Positions 51,542 to 62,382 of a stretch of 64,000 bases of DNA are shown here, piece after piece; positions within the stretch are counted from its first letter, which is position 1; each line of letters begins with the position of its first letter. The DNA comes from Malurus cyaneus samueli (taxonomy: Eukaryota > Chordata > Aves > Passeriformes > Maluridae), in contig CM019237.1 of the NCBI GenBank assembly GCA_009741485.1, positions 47,476,982 through 47,540,981 on the forward strand, written 5' to 3'. The notes below the pieces were generated by a model, which searched no databases, had not been told where the DNA came from, and worked only from the letters and a program-made list of their open reading frames with translations. The position numbers and the translations under genes were made by a program.

Positions 51542-53984
51542 AGTGTGATCTCCCTTTGAGCAGGTTTGAAAAAAGAAGAAAAAACAAAGAAATGCAATGG
51601 TTATTTTCCAAGAAATGCTGAGAAATGGATTAAACATGATTAAACAGGATGAGGCACAAGTCCAGATATCCCAAAACTCCAATATTTTACTCTTTGGTCT
51701 CCCAACTTAGAAACATATAATCCATTTCCACTCTATAATTTATCTTTACTTATGGAATGTTGAAATAATGCTGCATGAGTGTGGTTTTTAAATAATATTC
51801 TTTCTCTATACTGGAGTCTGAAGAAAATAATTTTAAAACAATCTGCATGAAAACATTTTACATATGATAATACAATAACATCCATATATTCTTCATAAGA
51901 GACAGACCTGTACAACATTTGCATTTCAAAGACTCCATCATTCAAGAAAATTCTGATAATGTGCACAGCTCTATGAGTTTTATGCAAGCTTTTTATTAGG
52001 AAGAATCATGTTTTCAAGAGTTATTTTGTTAAATCCCTTATTAAATTCAGGAGAGGTTTTGTGAAAATCTAAGGTAGTCAATACTGAACCCTAGCTCATG
52101 AAGCTGTGAATTAAGATCCAAACTTTATCATTTTAGAAAGCAATATATCTTTTAAAACAATACTTAGCATTTATTACCTACACTAATTAAGCTTCAACAT
52201 GCCTGTGAGGCAGAGAAGTAAAACCTCATTTTACAGACAGGAACATTTAGAGCAGACAGAAAGGTTATGTACATTGTCACTGATTAGAAAGAAAAATCTC
52301 TGACCCATGGTTGGAATTCTTTGAGCAAACTGTGAGCACGCATCCACACTGTCAAGTTCCTCCTTCAACAATTTATACAGTTTGCATTAATCTGGAGCAA
52401 GAAAAAGTCAGACAAATACAGAAATGCATACATATTCTCAAACCAAAAAACCTCCATACAAATATTAAAAATGTTCAACAGCCTGCCTGTCTTATTTCCC
52501 CTTCATCAACTTAAAGGAAATACAAAAGGGGTGAGGAAATGGAGAGACATATGTAAGTATTAACAATCATAAAAATGCTGAATCCTGTCTAGATCCATTC
52601 AAGGACTTGAGGATAACTTATTAGAATTCTGTGATTACCTGTCAAGGGTCAGAGACAGTAGAGAAGAGCTCATGGAAGCGATGCTGGATTCTGCTGAGTA
52701 GAAAAATATCCCTCAGGGAACTTGTTTGCTCTTTTCTGAAGCAAAACAGAAAGCATTTGGTGTTTTCTTGAACAGAAAGAACAATCTTTGTGATGTTTGT
52801 TCCCATGTGAAAGACTGACTTGATTACTAAGTCTTTCCAAAGTCAGCCGTATGAAGAGCTGCTCCCGTTGCTAACTTCAGCGGGATGTACCCTGTCTAGG
52901 GTGTGCTGCAGGAGTGATGGGCAGGTGAACGCGCCACTTTCAGTGACAGATGGCCTCTGAGATGAAGGAGCTGAAATACACTCCATTGTGGCAATTTACG
53001 TAACACACCCACAGTGGAGCTGTGCAGGAAAGAAAGGATTTGAATGTTAGTATGACAGCTCTGTTTAAATTCTTTTAGGTACAACCAGATCTCCACTTGC
53101 GTGCAAAGCTGAACTGAGTTAAGATTAAATTCTTCAACAGGTTTTGAAGACATCATTGTGCAGACAGATTACAAAAACTGGTGTATAATAAAACATGGCA
53201 ATCACCTCTAAATCTACCTTCAGCCCTTCCCACCTCCGAAAGAAATCTTGTACACAATGTGGCAAAACAGTATTATAGAATTGGAAATAAACAAACAAAA
53301 AAAAAACCAAACCCGTAAGGCATCCCAGGTCTTACATGTCAAACAGTGTGCATCCAAATACCCCAAAACATTGCCTTGAAAGCTGGCATTGCAGCACCTG
53401 AGACATCGCAGCCCCTGACCAAGTCTTGGGTCTCCATAGAATGAGAGATTTAGCCTGCAAAGAATCTGTAGACATTCAGTTGGTCTTCTCAGCTACAGTA
53501 AAATGTTACTTGTTTCAATGTATTCACACATACTTAGGATTTAAAATCCAGAAGGAAATGTCTGGGTTTTTTCTAAAGAAATTTAAATCTTTTAATAATA
53601 TGCAACAGTTTCTTCTGTTGGAAGAAACATGGACTCATTTATGCCACAATCATTAAACATGTCAGGCAAAGCAAAGAGATGAAACAGCAAAGATTTACAT
53701 GGACTAATAAAACTCAAAGCAAAGACAGGCATTTCAATACTGATTTTTATTAAACCAAATTGTAGAAAGCAAGTCTCATGATAAAATATACTTGCCACCT
53801 CCTTGGGGCTGTTGTCAGAGTCACTCTTGCCTCCCTCTTACATTTGTCAAGAAAGAAAAATAATCACAGAAGTAAATGTATAAACACAATACTGAATGAA
53901 GAGAACTTGAAAGTTTACAATTATAGCATGCTAAAAGGCAAACTAACATATTTAAGACTAAGGTAATGTTACTTTTCTCATATA
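51542..53984. other. Non-coding sequence with a small inverted repeat near 52980-53020
   Basis: About 52850-53050 is slightly GC-richer. The words ctccattgtgg and ccacagtggag form an 11-bp inverted repeat with one mismatch around a loop of about 18 nt. Frames of 67-86 codons are unrecognised. Confidence 0.45.
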
Positions 53985-54005
53985 CTTGTTTGCTTGTTTG
54001 TTTGT
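53985..54005. repeat. (GTTT)n microsatellite
   Basis: Five GTTT-type units with one C substitution. Ordinary simple repeat. Confidence 0.85.
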
Positions 54006-54153
54006 TCAAATGACACCTGCTTCATTTCCTCATTTGGTGGAAGAACTTTCAAAGAAGGCGCAGTGTACTGAGAGTATAATCAAAGCCTTGAGCGAATTTC
54101 AATTAACTGGTCTGTCTAGGCAATGTGCATACAGTTTGTAAAATAAAAAAGTA

Positions 54154-54173
54154 GTCTGTTGATATCAACAGAC
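54154..54173. repeat. Perfect 20-bp palindrome
   Basis: The sequence gtctgttgatatcaacagac is its own reverse complement with no spacer. A perfect 20-bp palindrome is rarer than the shorter AT palindromes elsewhere in the window and is not simple sequence. It could bind a dimeric factor or mark an old insertion junction, but nothing shows a function. Confidence 0.9.
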
Positions 54174-55087
54174 AGAGAGTTTTCTATAGCTACAGAGAGG
54201 ATGCTTCCTTAATTTGGTCAGAACTAATACAGAGCAACAGTGAGTAACACCGACCACATGAAGGAGCAGAGGAACAGCATGACATGCCCCCAGTCCCTGT
54301 CTGGATCATATGAAGACAGTACTCTTTTGATACGAGGAATATTTCTTTCAGCCTAGGCTTTGAGGTATTTCACGCCTGGGATTTGAAACACAGTTCAAGG
54401 GTAGCCTGAATCTGGTAGATCCTGACTCTCAAACTGTTGCTTATGCCTCTAAACCAGCAGAGAGTCAAAATCTTCTCTCATTATTGGAAGAAAGCCTAAA
54501 TGAGATTACTGTTCTTCTGTGCTGATACTTGTACATTCTGAAGAAGATTAATGTCTCAGCTTTATATTACATTTGCATTCTATGTACTCATTCCATGGAA
54601 ATAATGCATTAAGTAGTTAGCATATAATTTGGGTGCATATCAGCCAAGCATGCATCCTACTCTCAACATTGGCTTCCCACATTAACATTATTGCTAGACA
54701 CTGAAAAGATTAACTACGTAAGTGAAATATTCTCAGTTGCCTTAAAATGATCATAACAGATCTACACCGTATCTTCAAATTGCTTTTCAAAGCCTGGGTT
54801 CTATTTTTATAATCAATTTCCTAACTAAACTACATTTGTCATGAAAACAAATCAAGTCATACACACATTTTTGTCTCCTCGTGACAGACATTGCTTGAGA
54901 AAGGAACAACTAGTTTCATCCTCCAGTAAACAGCTGGTATCCTTAGATAAGAAAATCTCCGCACATGGCCAAGCTTCCAGTATTGTGAAAAAATGATGCA
55001 CTAGAAAGAAAAAGACAACAGAAGTCCCAAGTGCTTACATGAGACAATGTAATTTATAACTAATATTCATAGGATAACTTAATTATC

Positions 55088-55090
<3 letters not shown>
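54174..55090. other. AT-rich non-coding sequence, no gene seen
   Basis: I see no reading frame, repeat or RNA gene worth naming in this stretch. Confidence 0.6.

Positions 55091-55121
<31 letters not shown>
55091..55121. repeat. T31 homopolymer
   Basis: Thirty-one uninterrupted T, the longest pure homopolymer in the window. Read on minus it is an A31 directly after a short unique stretch, as a retrocopy tail would be. Read on plus it is an exceptional polypyrimidine tract before an AG. Confidence 0.95.
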
Positions 55122-55122
<1 letters not shown>

Positions 55123-55255
55123 TATTCTGTCACTAGACTGAAACCACAGCTTTCTTTGGCATCATTGGATTTGTTCCTGGGGCAATAATAGGCATCACAA
55201 CAGGAAATATTTTTCTTTTAGCATGAGCAAATCAGAGGAGAATGATTGAAGGATA
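55122..55255. other. Short exon-like or retrocopy-like segment after T31
   Basis: Plus reading: T31 and gtattctgtcactag form a textbook acceptor, followed by a 29-codon frame (55137-55226). It encodes a Gly/Ile/Phe-rich hydrophobic segment resembling a membrane helix, then a stop. Minus reading: a frame of about 31 codons ends at a TAG (55133-55135), followed by 12 nt and then A31, like the 3' end of a reverse-transcribed mRNA, but no AATAAA is present. Neither peptide is recognisable to me. The two readings exclude each other, and chance remains possible. Confidence 0.2.
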
Positions 55256-55811
55256 AACTTATGCAATAATTAATTTTTGATATGTGAAAGTTCACCCTTC
55301 ATGACTCAGTCATAAGATCTGCATGTTTTGAAAAGTCAGAGCCAAGTTCAATCCCACTAACAATTTAGCAAGTAACTCAGGGTAAAACAAGAGTGTCTGA
55401 TTGTCATTTTAGCATAAATATGGTAAGCGTAATTCAAACATTTCCCTGCTTAGAAATTGCATCACTGTATTGAATAATTTTAAAGACATGCCTTTTATAA
55501 AACAATGATTCATTCAGATATCAAACTGGGCAAATATATAAACCAAGACAAATAAATAATAAAATTTGAATGGAGATAGTTACTGCTCAAAGTCATATTC
55601 TGGTTGATTTATAGGAATGGCTTATAAAAGGCCAAATAACCAGCTTGCAGTGATCCCACATACATTTCTTTCAAAATAAATTAATGAGAAAAATATCGCT
55701 TAGTGCTGAAAGAGTAGAAAGCAGGAGATGGGATTTCTTTGTGAATGTAACCCCTTTTCTCTTTTAGTACAGGGAAAAAGAGAGAGACAGAGGATGTGTT
55801 ATATGACTCCG
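55256..55811. other. AT-rich non-coding sequence between T31 and A26 tracts
   Basis: No gene, repeat family or RNA is recognised. The block 55091-55837 as a whole is bounded by T31 on the left and A26 on the right. Confidence 0.6.
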
Positions 55812-55837
55812 AAAAAAAAAAAAAAAAAAAAAAAAAA
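55812..55837. repeat. A26 homopolymer
   Basis: Twenty-six uninterrupted A following a gactccg word. It forms an inverted A:T pair with the T31 about 690 bp upstream. No polyadenylation signal sits in the expected 10-30 bp before it. Confidence 0.95.
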
Positions 55838-58030
55838 GGTACTTTCCATATCTTCTGCCATTGTAAAAGTAAAACTGAATAACATTCTACATATACTTAA
55901 CCCAGGCAAGACCATCACAATCCTTCCTAAATAAAGAACAGAGTACTAAAACCTCCTTATTGGCTGCCCCCTTTACTTCAGGATGCTAGTTAAAAAGAAA
56001 TCACCAAAGAAGCTGTTGTGCCTTCCAAGCAGTGCACCATACCCTTGGCAAGCTAGGCAGGAACAAAAAAGCATGCATGGTCCTCCTTCAATTAAGCACT
56101 CAGGGCAGACAAAGTGGCCTTCAGCTTTCATAATTAAAGAAGAAAAAGGCAATTGGCTCACAGGCCATAAACTCTTGCTGAAAGAGTAGCTAAGATATGA
56201 AAGGAGCAGGAAGAACTAAAGATCCAGATAACAAAGCTTCTAAGCAGAAAAAAAAAAAGGAACAAAAAAGAGGAACAAAGAAAAATCATGCATATAGGGA
56301 ATTATCAAAAAGGACATTTTAAACTCCTTTTTTAAATTTTTTTGTTCCTTTCCATCAAATTCAATTTTTTGTTTTTTATTTTTAAGCAAACACAATCACT
56401 TTTCAGAGTTTCTACATAATTTCCTGGTTCACAGTAAAAATTTTGAACTGTTCAAATCAACAATCATGAACTACACCTCTAATATGTTCAGTCAACAATA
56501 CACAGTCATGATTTTGGCCATACTGTGTCTCATGTCATTCTGGAGGTGCTTTTTAATTGTTATTTATTGAATTATGATAGATGACAGCTCATAATAGATG
56601 GTTGCATAACATGTTTTCCACACTTCAGGAAAAGGTCATTGTCGTCAGGGTCTGCTTGTGGGATAGAACCAGGGATCTGGGACTTTATGAGTTTGACTAT
56701 TGATAAATATCTCACCACTAGAACTGTCCATGAACACCCACACACATAACGCAGCAGGAAAAAAAGTAGGTTACTACTTGTTCTTATTCTGAAGAAAACA
56801 CCTGCCAAACCGCAATCTTCTTTTCTTTGGGTTACTTATGAAATAAGGTGTTGATTTCACATACTCTAAATCCCTAAAGGACCAGATGCTGCACTGACTG
56901 GGTGAAAAATATCACAGAAATTCACAAGAAAAATTACTTTTTTTAGGGAAAATAGAAAGAAGCAGAAATATACTGAAGTTATAGAGGCATATTTGTTCTT
57001 TACCTATGCGGTAGGCAGAGATCTTTAAACAGAAGCTGCCTTTACAGACCCTCCTACAATGATACACCAGTAGACTCACTTCATCTGGAAAACACCTAAA
57101 GCTCACTGCTGCTGTCATCCTGCACAAAGATTCAAAAGATTTCATCAGACCAAAAAGCCAGCACAAAGAAATTTATCCTGATCCAACCAGAAGCATCTGC
57201 TCACACTGTCTGCCAGTCTGTTCTGCAGACCTAGTAGAAATGTACAGCTGAAGAGACAGACTTAATTTCAAATGCATTAAACCATAGCCAGACTGCTATT
57301 TGGCATAATGAGAAAGACCTTCCCTTCTCCTTTTCTGTTTATGTATAAAAATGCATTTGTATTGCCTGTCGTTATTTAGACTGACTGACCCTGAGCGTTT
57401 GTGGTTTTTTGTTTTGTTTCTGTTCCTTTTTGATGTCGATACTGGATAAAAAAGCACTGCACAGTGGGATGCAAGTGAAGACTTGGATAGGATTTCTCTG
57501 GTTTGGTATTATAGTACATCATGGCTGTGCTGCTGTCCATGATGGGATGAACTGCTGTTTTAGCCTGCTCCTTTTCAACATATGTAAGCAGAACTGATTA
57601 ATTTCTTTCAGTTAGTCACACTTACACGTCCTTCTCATAAGCATTTTAACACACGCTCCCCACAGTAATTTCATTCTTTAGAAGTATTCTATGAATGCTG
57701 TGGTACTGCAGTTGGATGGCTGACCAAAGCTTCTTTCAGAACATTAGCCTTCTGAGAAACATAAGCACATCACCTGTGAAGGCCATTTTCTGTCTGATAT
57801 CCTACAGCAGTCAGTGCCACAGAAGTCCTTAGAAGTCCTCTCAATGCATGCACAACACAGTTGAAACCAAAATTATAATTATGAGTTGAAACCATAATTA
57901 TGTCAAAGAGGACAATGGATTATCATTCCTTAATGTTTAATGATGATGATGAATGGTCATGGTTCCAGAAAACTCTTGTGTAGGAGAAAAGCTGCACCTC
58001 ACGAATTGGGGCAGCCACCCAGAGAAGATT
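55838..58030. other. Non-coding sequence with minor duplications
   Basis: An A12 run lies at 56248-56259. At 57860-57902 a gttgaaacc...ataattatg unit is duplicated imperfectly, the second copy being shorter by internal deletion. Near 57939-57951 is a short (ATG)n run. Frames of 62-84 codons are unrecognised. Confidence 0.5.
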
Positions 58031-58048
58031 GTGCGTGCATGCACACAC
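58031..58048. repeat. Alternating purine-pyrimidine near-palindrome (Z-DNA candidate)
   Basis: The word gtgcgtgcatgcacacac is a palindrome apart from one mismatched pair and alternates purine and pyrimidine throughout 18 bases. A second alternating CA tract follows at about 58065-58077. Such sequences are prone to the Z conformation. Confidence 0.75.
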
Positions 58049-60370
58049 AGCCCATAGCCAAGACTGCACACACACATCTATGTTCTACACTGATGTGCAA
58101 TCCTCACAGTACAGCTCCTCAGCATGTTCACAGCCAAATAACGTGTCATGCTGCACCAAGTCGTGATGACTTGCCCATGTTTTCCGACAGCTCCTCTTCT
58201 GAAACGGAAAAACACTTTCAGAATTCTAAGGCACAGTAGCCAAAACAAAGGGAGCAAAGTTGGAGCTAAAGTGTTGTGTACTGTGAAACCAAGAGACAGC
58301 TCTGAGTAACTCAGCTTACAAGGGAGATGGAAACAAGCGCCAGTTGCCAAAGACTTGCAAAGCTGATGTAGAGTGAAAAAGAAAAGCCAATGCAAGGCAA
58401 TGTAAACCAAAGGAGTTGTGTCTGCCTAAAGCACCGAGGATTCTTCTTTCACTTTACTCATAGTGTGTGTGGTGGTGATGGATCAGGCAAGACATGGCTC
58501 TGAAAAGAATTTCTGAGCTATATTGTATTACCTGCAGAATCTGTTGGTAGAAAGCAGTCTGCTTTGAGTCCCTGGAGATATGCATTTAAATTCAAGGCAA
58601 AGGTTATTCCCATGACTTTAAAGTCTTCTGTTGCTCTATCTGAAAGGAGAAAGTTTTGACAACTGAAATTTAGCTCTTTGAGAAAAGATTCACTTTGAGA
58701 CAGTGAATAAATGTCTCTGAATATGACACCGCAGGGGTCCTCCTCACAGAGTGAAAGATACCCAAATAACAGTTCTAGACCTGTTCTTTTCTGGTATTCT
58801 TTCTGCTATCTTTCTATGAACAAGAAAATTCCCCATCTTTAATTCATTTTTAGGAAATAAAATGGATCACCTTATTAATATTGAGAAGAAGCATCCCACT
58901 TGATGAACTGCAGGGACAAAAAGAATCCTGAGAGCACATTTTTGAACTGTTTGACCTTCAATTAGCCATTCTTTTCTGAACCTCTGGAATTAGATTGATG
59001 TAATATATCCTCTTCTTTGACCAATATTAGTAATATTACATCACAGCCTATTTGCTATTCTTTTCCAGTGCAAACAAAGAGAAAACCATTTTTCTCTCTT
59101 TCTTGCATTTCTTAACAAAAATCAACAAATGAAAGTCTCCTCTTCATTGATTGGCCATTGTTGGCATTCATGTCCATTAGGAAAAGGATCAAGGTCTCTT
59201 AATTATTCACTTTTCATATGTTAAACAACACAACTTCCCAACTCCTACAAAACAAAATGTCAAAAGAAAGGTGAAATATTTAGGCTCCTTTTTGCCGTTC
59301 ATGAACCTGAAGACAGGAGGGGAAAATTTGCAATTTCATGGAGCAATTTCAGTAAAATGCTGGATGGGAGTTTATTTTCTGAAATCCAAGCAGAAGTTCT
59401 GGAGTTGCAATAGGTCTATTACAAGACTTGAGAGTATTAAAGCATTCTCAAAGTTGACTTTTCTCCAGCTCAGTTTTCTTTCACCTCTGTTTTCCCACAA
59501 GAAGGCATCACCTCCTCCCTTTCCCCTGACAGCATTAGTCACTAAGATCAGAATTGTCATCAGATCTGCAATGTTCACACCCACATTTTATCTTCTAATG
59601 ATAGTAAATCTCACTGTGTGAGTTTCAAGAGTGGCCAATAATGGAGAAGTGCTACTTGGGATAATTTTCCACTGGTGCCATTTCCACATGTCCTGGTCCC
59701 ATTCTCTCACCTTTTCTCAACAGGGAAGGGATAGTAATTAAACTCTGTTTATATCGATGCACTCCTCTCTAAAGAGCTAGGCTATGACAGAGCTCTTCCT
59801 GAGGCATCGTGCAGCCTTTCCCCTGGCTCATTCTGGGCTTTAGCAGCCTGTGCTCACAGCTGGCTCCAGTGACACTGAGGGGTAACCCTGGATCAGCAGC
59901 TGGGAAAGAGCTGCAAGAAACCTGCCTCTGTCCCTCAGCTTAGGAGTTGTATTCAAGTTCCAGCCCTTGGCCTGTTCCCATGCTATGCTGTAGGTAGAAA
60001 TGCATCTTGCTGCTTCTTGTGTGACCTCATCTCCAAGCCTTGGTCTTGCAAAGAGGTTCCTGGCCCGGCTGAGGGATGCTCCCCACAAGCAGAGGCTACA
60101 ACGAGCAGGGACGCAGCAGCAGAGGGCAGCAAACTCAATGCTGATGACACCTCTCCAGTCCTCAAAAGAGCAGAAAAACCTCGAGAAAAACTTCAAACAG
60201 CCCTTCTACGTGATCTCATTGTTGAGCTTGCACTAGCCAGCACAACGCATGAGCAGAAATATGCAGAGTGTAGTTGAACTACACAACAATTTTAATTTAT
60301 AAACTTCTGTTCTATAATTTCTATTCAGTGTGTTGGCAAGCAATCATTGTGGCTGGTAACAAAATTACTT
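58049..60370. other. Non-coding sequence with a GC-richer patch at about 59820-60200
   Basis: The patch at 59820-60200 is GC-richer, contains a handful of CpGs and is open on both strands (59840-60196 minus, 118 codons; 60000-60236 and 60017-60277 plus). No frame is recognisable and mutual overlap argues against coding. A degraded repeat, for instance an LTR, is possible, but no ends were identified. Confidence 0.45.
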
Positions 60371-60383
60371 GGGGGGAGGGGGG
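60371..60383 (+). repeat. G6-A-G6 tract
   Basis: Two runs of six G separated by a single A. Alone it offers only two runs, so an intramolecular quadruplex would need slipped use of the runs. It is noteworthy in an AT-rich background. Confidence 0.85.
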
Positions 60384-62313
60384 CAATGACATGTGAGCGG
60401 TGTGTGATGAAAAGGAGGAAGAAAAGGCTGCGATGCAGACCTGAGTGAAGCCCAGGATATCGAATGACTTAGCTGATTATTTCCTTGCTGTTTGCTCTTG
60501 GGTCGGAGGGATGCATAGTCTAGCATATCTCACTAATACTTGATGACATTTCCTGGATGTGTTACTTTATATTTCAAAACATATACACTGTTAAAATTAC
60601 ATCAATATCATCCCCAGTCAAGACTCAGGAAATGAAAACCTACTTCTACTAATTGAACTGTACATCTGATCCTTTAATCATTGCTATTAGTACTGTTTAG
60701 CTTTTGACAGTGTACTGAAGACAGTGTGTACCTTGCAAGGAAGGAATTTTCTTCCACGCAGAGCAAAACAAATGGTAATACAATAAGCTTCAGAAGTCAA
60801 CTGGGGAAAAACATCTATTTGAGTAAAGAAGCTGAGCTAGTGTTATCCTGAGAGCATTCAAGTTTCTTGACTTCAGTTTAAAAAAAAATTACTTCTATTA
60901 GAAAAAATAAACCAAAAGACAAGAGCTTTTTCAATTTCGTTTCTCTTCCAAGATGCAGACAAGCACCACCGCAGATGAGACTGCTAATCTCCAAATTCTG
61001 GTTCAAACAACATACAATTCCAGATAGCACCTCAGTTTTTCTAATTAGTTAAGGTGGAGATTGCAACCAGAGGGACATCTGCCTTATTATACCTTTATAA
61101 GATGTGAGTCAAATGTTGTATTCTTTCCAAAAGAATTTGAGGGAGAAAAAGAAACCTCTGTTCTTATTTTAGTTTCAACATCTACTGTATCACTAAAAGA
61201 AATAAATAAGTGTTATAAAAACAAGCTTTACTACCAGTTTCCAAGTTCCACCAGAATTATGCCCATTCTTTACAAGAAATTATCTATGGATCACTACAGT
61301 ACAGCCAGTCTGGGGCAGGACAATGACTTAGCAATAGGCAGCAGCAGTGAAAACCTGCCTATCTACCTATTTATACCACATTTGTCATAATGGCATACAT
61401 TTTCCTTGGAACTATAATTTACTGTGAGTGATTCCCACTTCCTATACCACATAACAAGGAAGCATTAGAGGTTACATCTAATTTTTATGGGTTTTTTAAA
61501 CCCAGTTTCCTAGTTAAACAGGTTTATGCAGTCAATACTATCTGCTCTGTCAGCCTGCTTACCACCCTCATTAATCACTTTCTGGACTGTTAGTTTTGCT
61601 GAAATTTAACTTTGGGGTGGAGAGGTTAAACACACTGTTCCCACAGGTATTGTCAAAAGAGACTTCTGGTGAAAGGGAGAGACCTCGAACACAGACCCCT
61701 GAAGAGGGACAGGCTGTGGACTGAATGCACCAGAGAAGTCAAGATAGGAAAGAGCTCAGGCATAAAACCTATGAAGAATTTCGATCAATGTTTATGTCTT
61801 TCCAAGGCTCCAAAGTAAAATCAAGCATAAGATCAAATGAGTAGGAGGGATTTCATTAGTACCAGCAGAACTGGTGCCAAGAAACTAATGGCTGTTATTT
61901 CTTTTCAGAGTGTATAAGGAAGAGAAAAGGGTCTTCTCACCCAAGAAATATCATGTTTATTATTCAGTGAAAAAATGGGAAGTAAATGGTGAAAGGGTGT
62001 TATTTTAAACAACTTTGTATTTCTTTTGTACCTGCTGGAAGGAAATAAGTTCTGTCATAAATACCATTGATTTTTAATAGCATTTCATTAAGCAGCAAGA
62101 AAGGATATTGCCAGATTATTCTCTCTCTTTCCAATGCCTGTTTGTCAAAAAGGGGGAGAAGTGAAAAACCAAAGACACAATTGATACTCTTACAACTTAA
62201 TAAAAGCCTTCTATGCATGGAATGGGGAGTGTTGCTTGCATGGTATAGCTGGCTAAGGGGAATCCATAGCTAAATGCAAATAAAATTTTCAGAAGGTGTT
62301 GCCAATCATGCAG
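60384..62313. other. AT-rich non-coding sequence, no gene seen
   Basis: The longest frame is 61061-61390 on plus (109 codons), unrecognised and starting at a non-ATG codon. Nothing else is supported. Confidence 0.55.
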
Positions 62314-62382
62314 CTTATATTTTAAAATAATATTTTAAAAACATAAGAATCCTATGTTCTAAATAAGAATATATATATATAT
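62314..62382. repeat. AT-rich palindrome and (AT)n microsatellite
   Basis: The stretch 62314-62347 begins cttat and ends ataag, with duplicated tattttaaaa words between, giving an imperfect palindrome of about 34 bp. An (AT)n run follows at about 62369-62382. Both are simple AT-type structures. Confidence 0.7.

Noticed and set aside
52980..53020. 11-bp inverted repeat as a functional RNA hairpin
   Set aside because: Short arms, one mismatch and a large loop; such repeats are common by chance in 64 kb.
59840..60277. 118-codon minus and 78-86-codon plus frames as genes
   Set aside because: Several frames are open over the same GC-richer patch on both strands, which indicates composition. None is recognisable.
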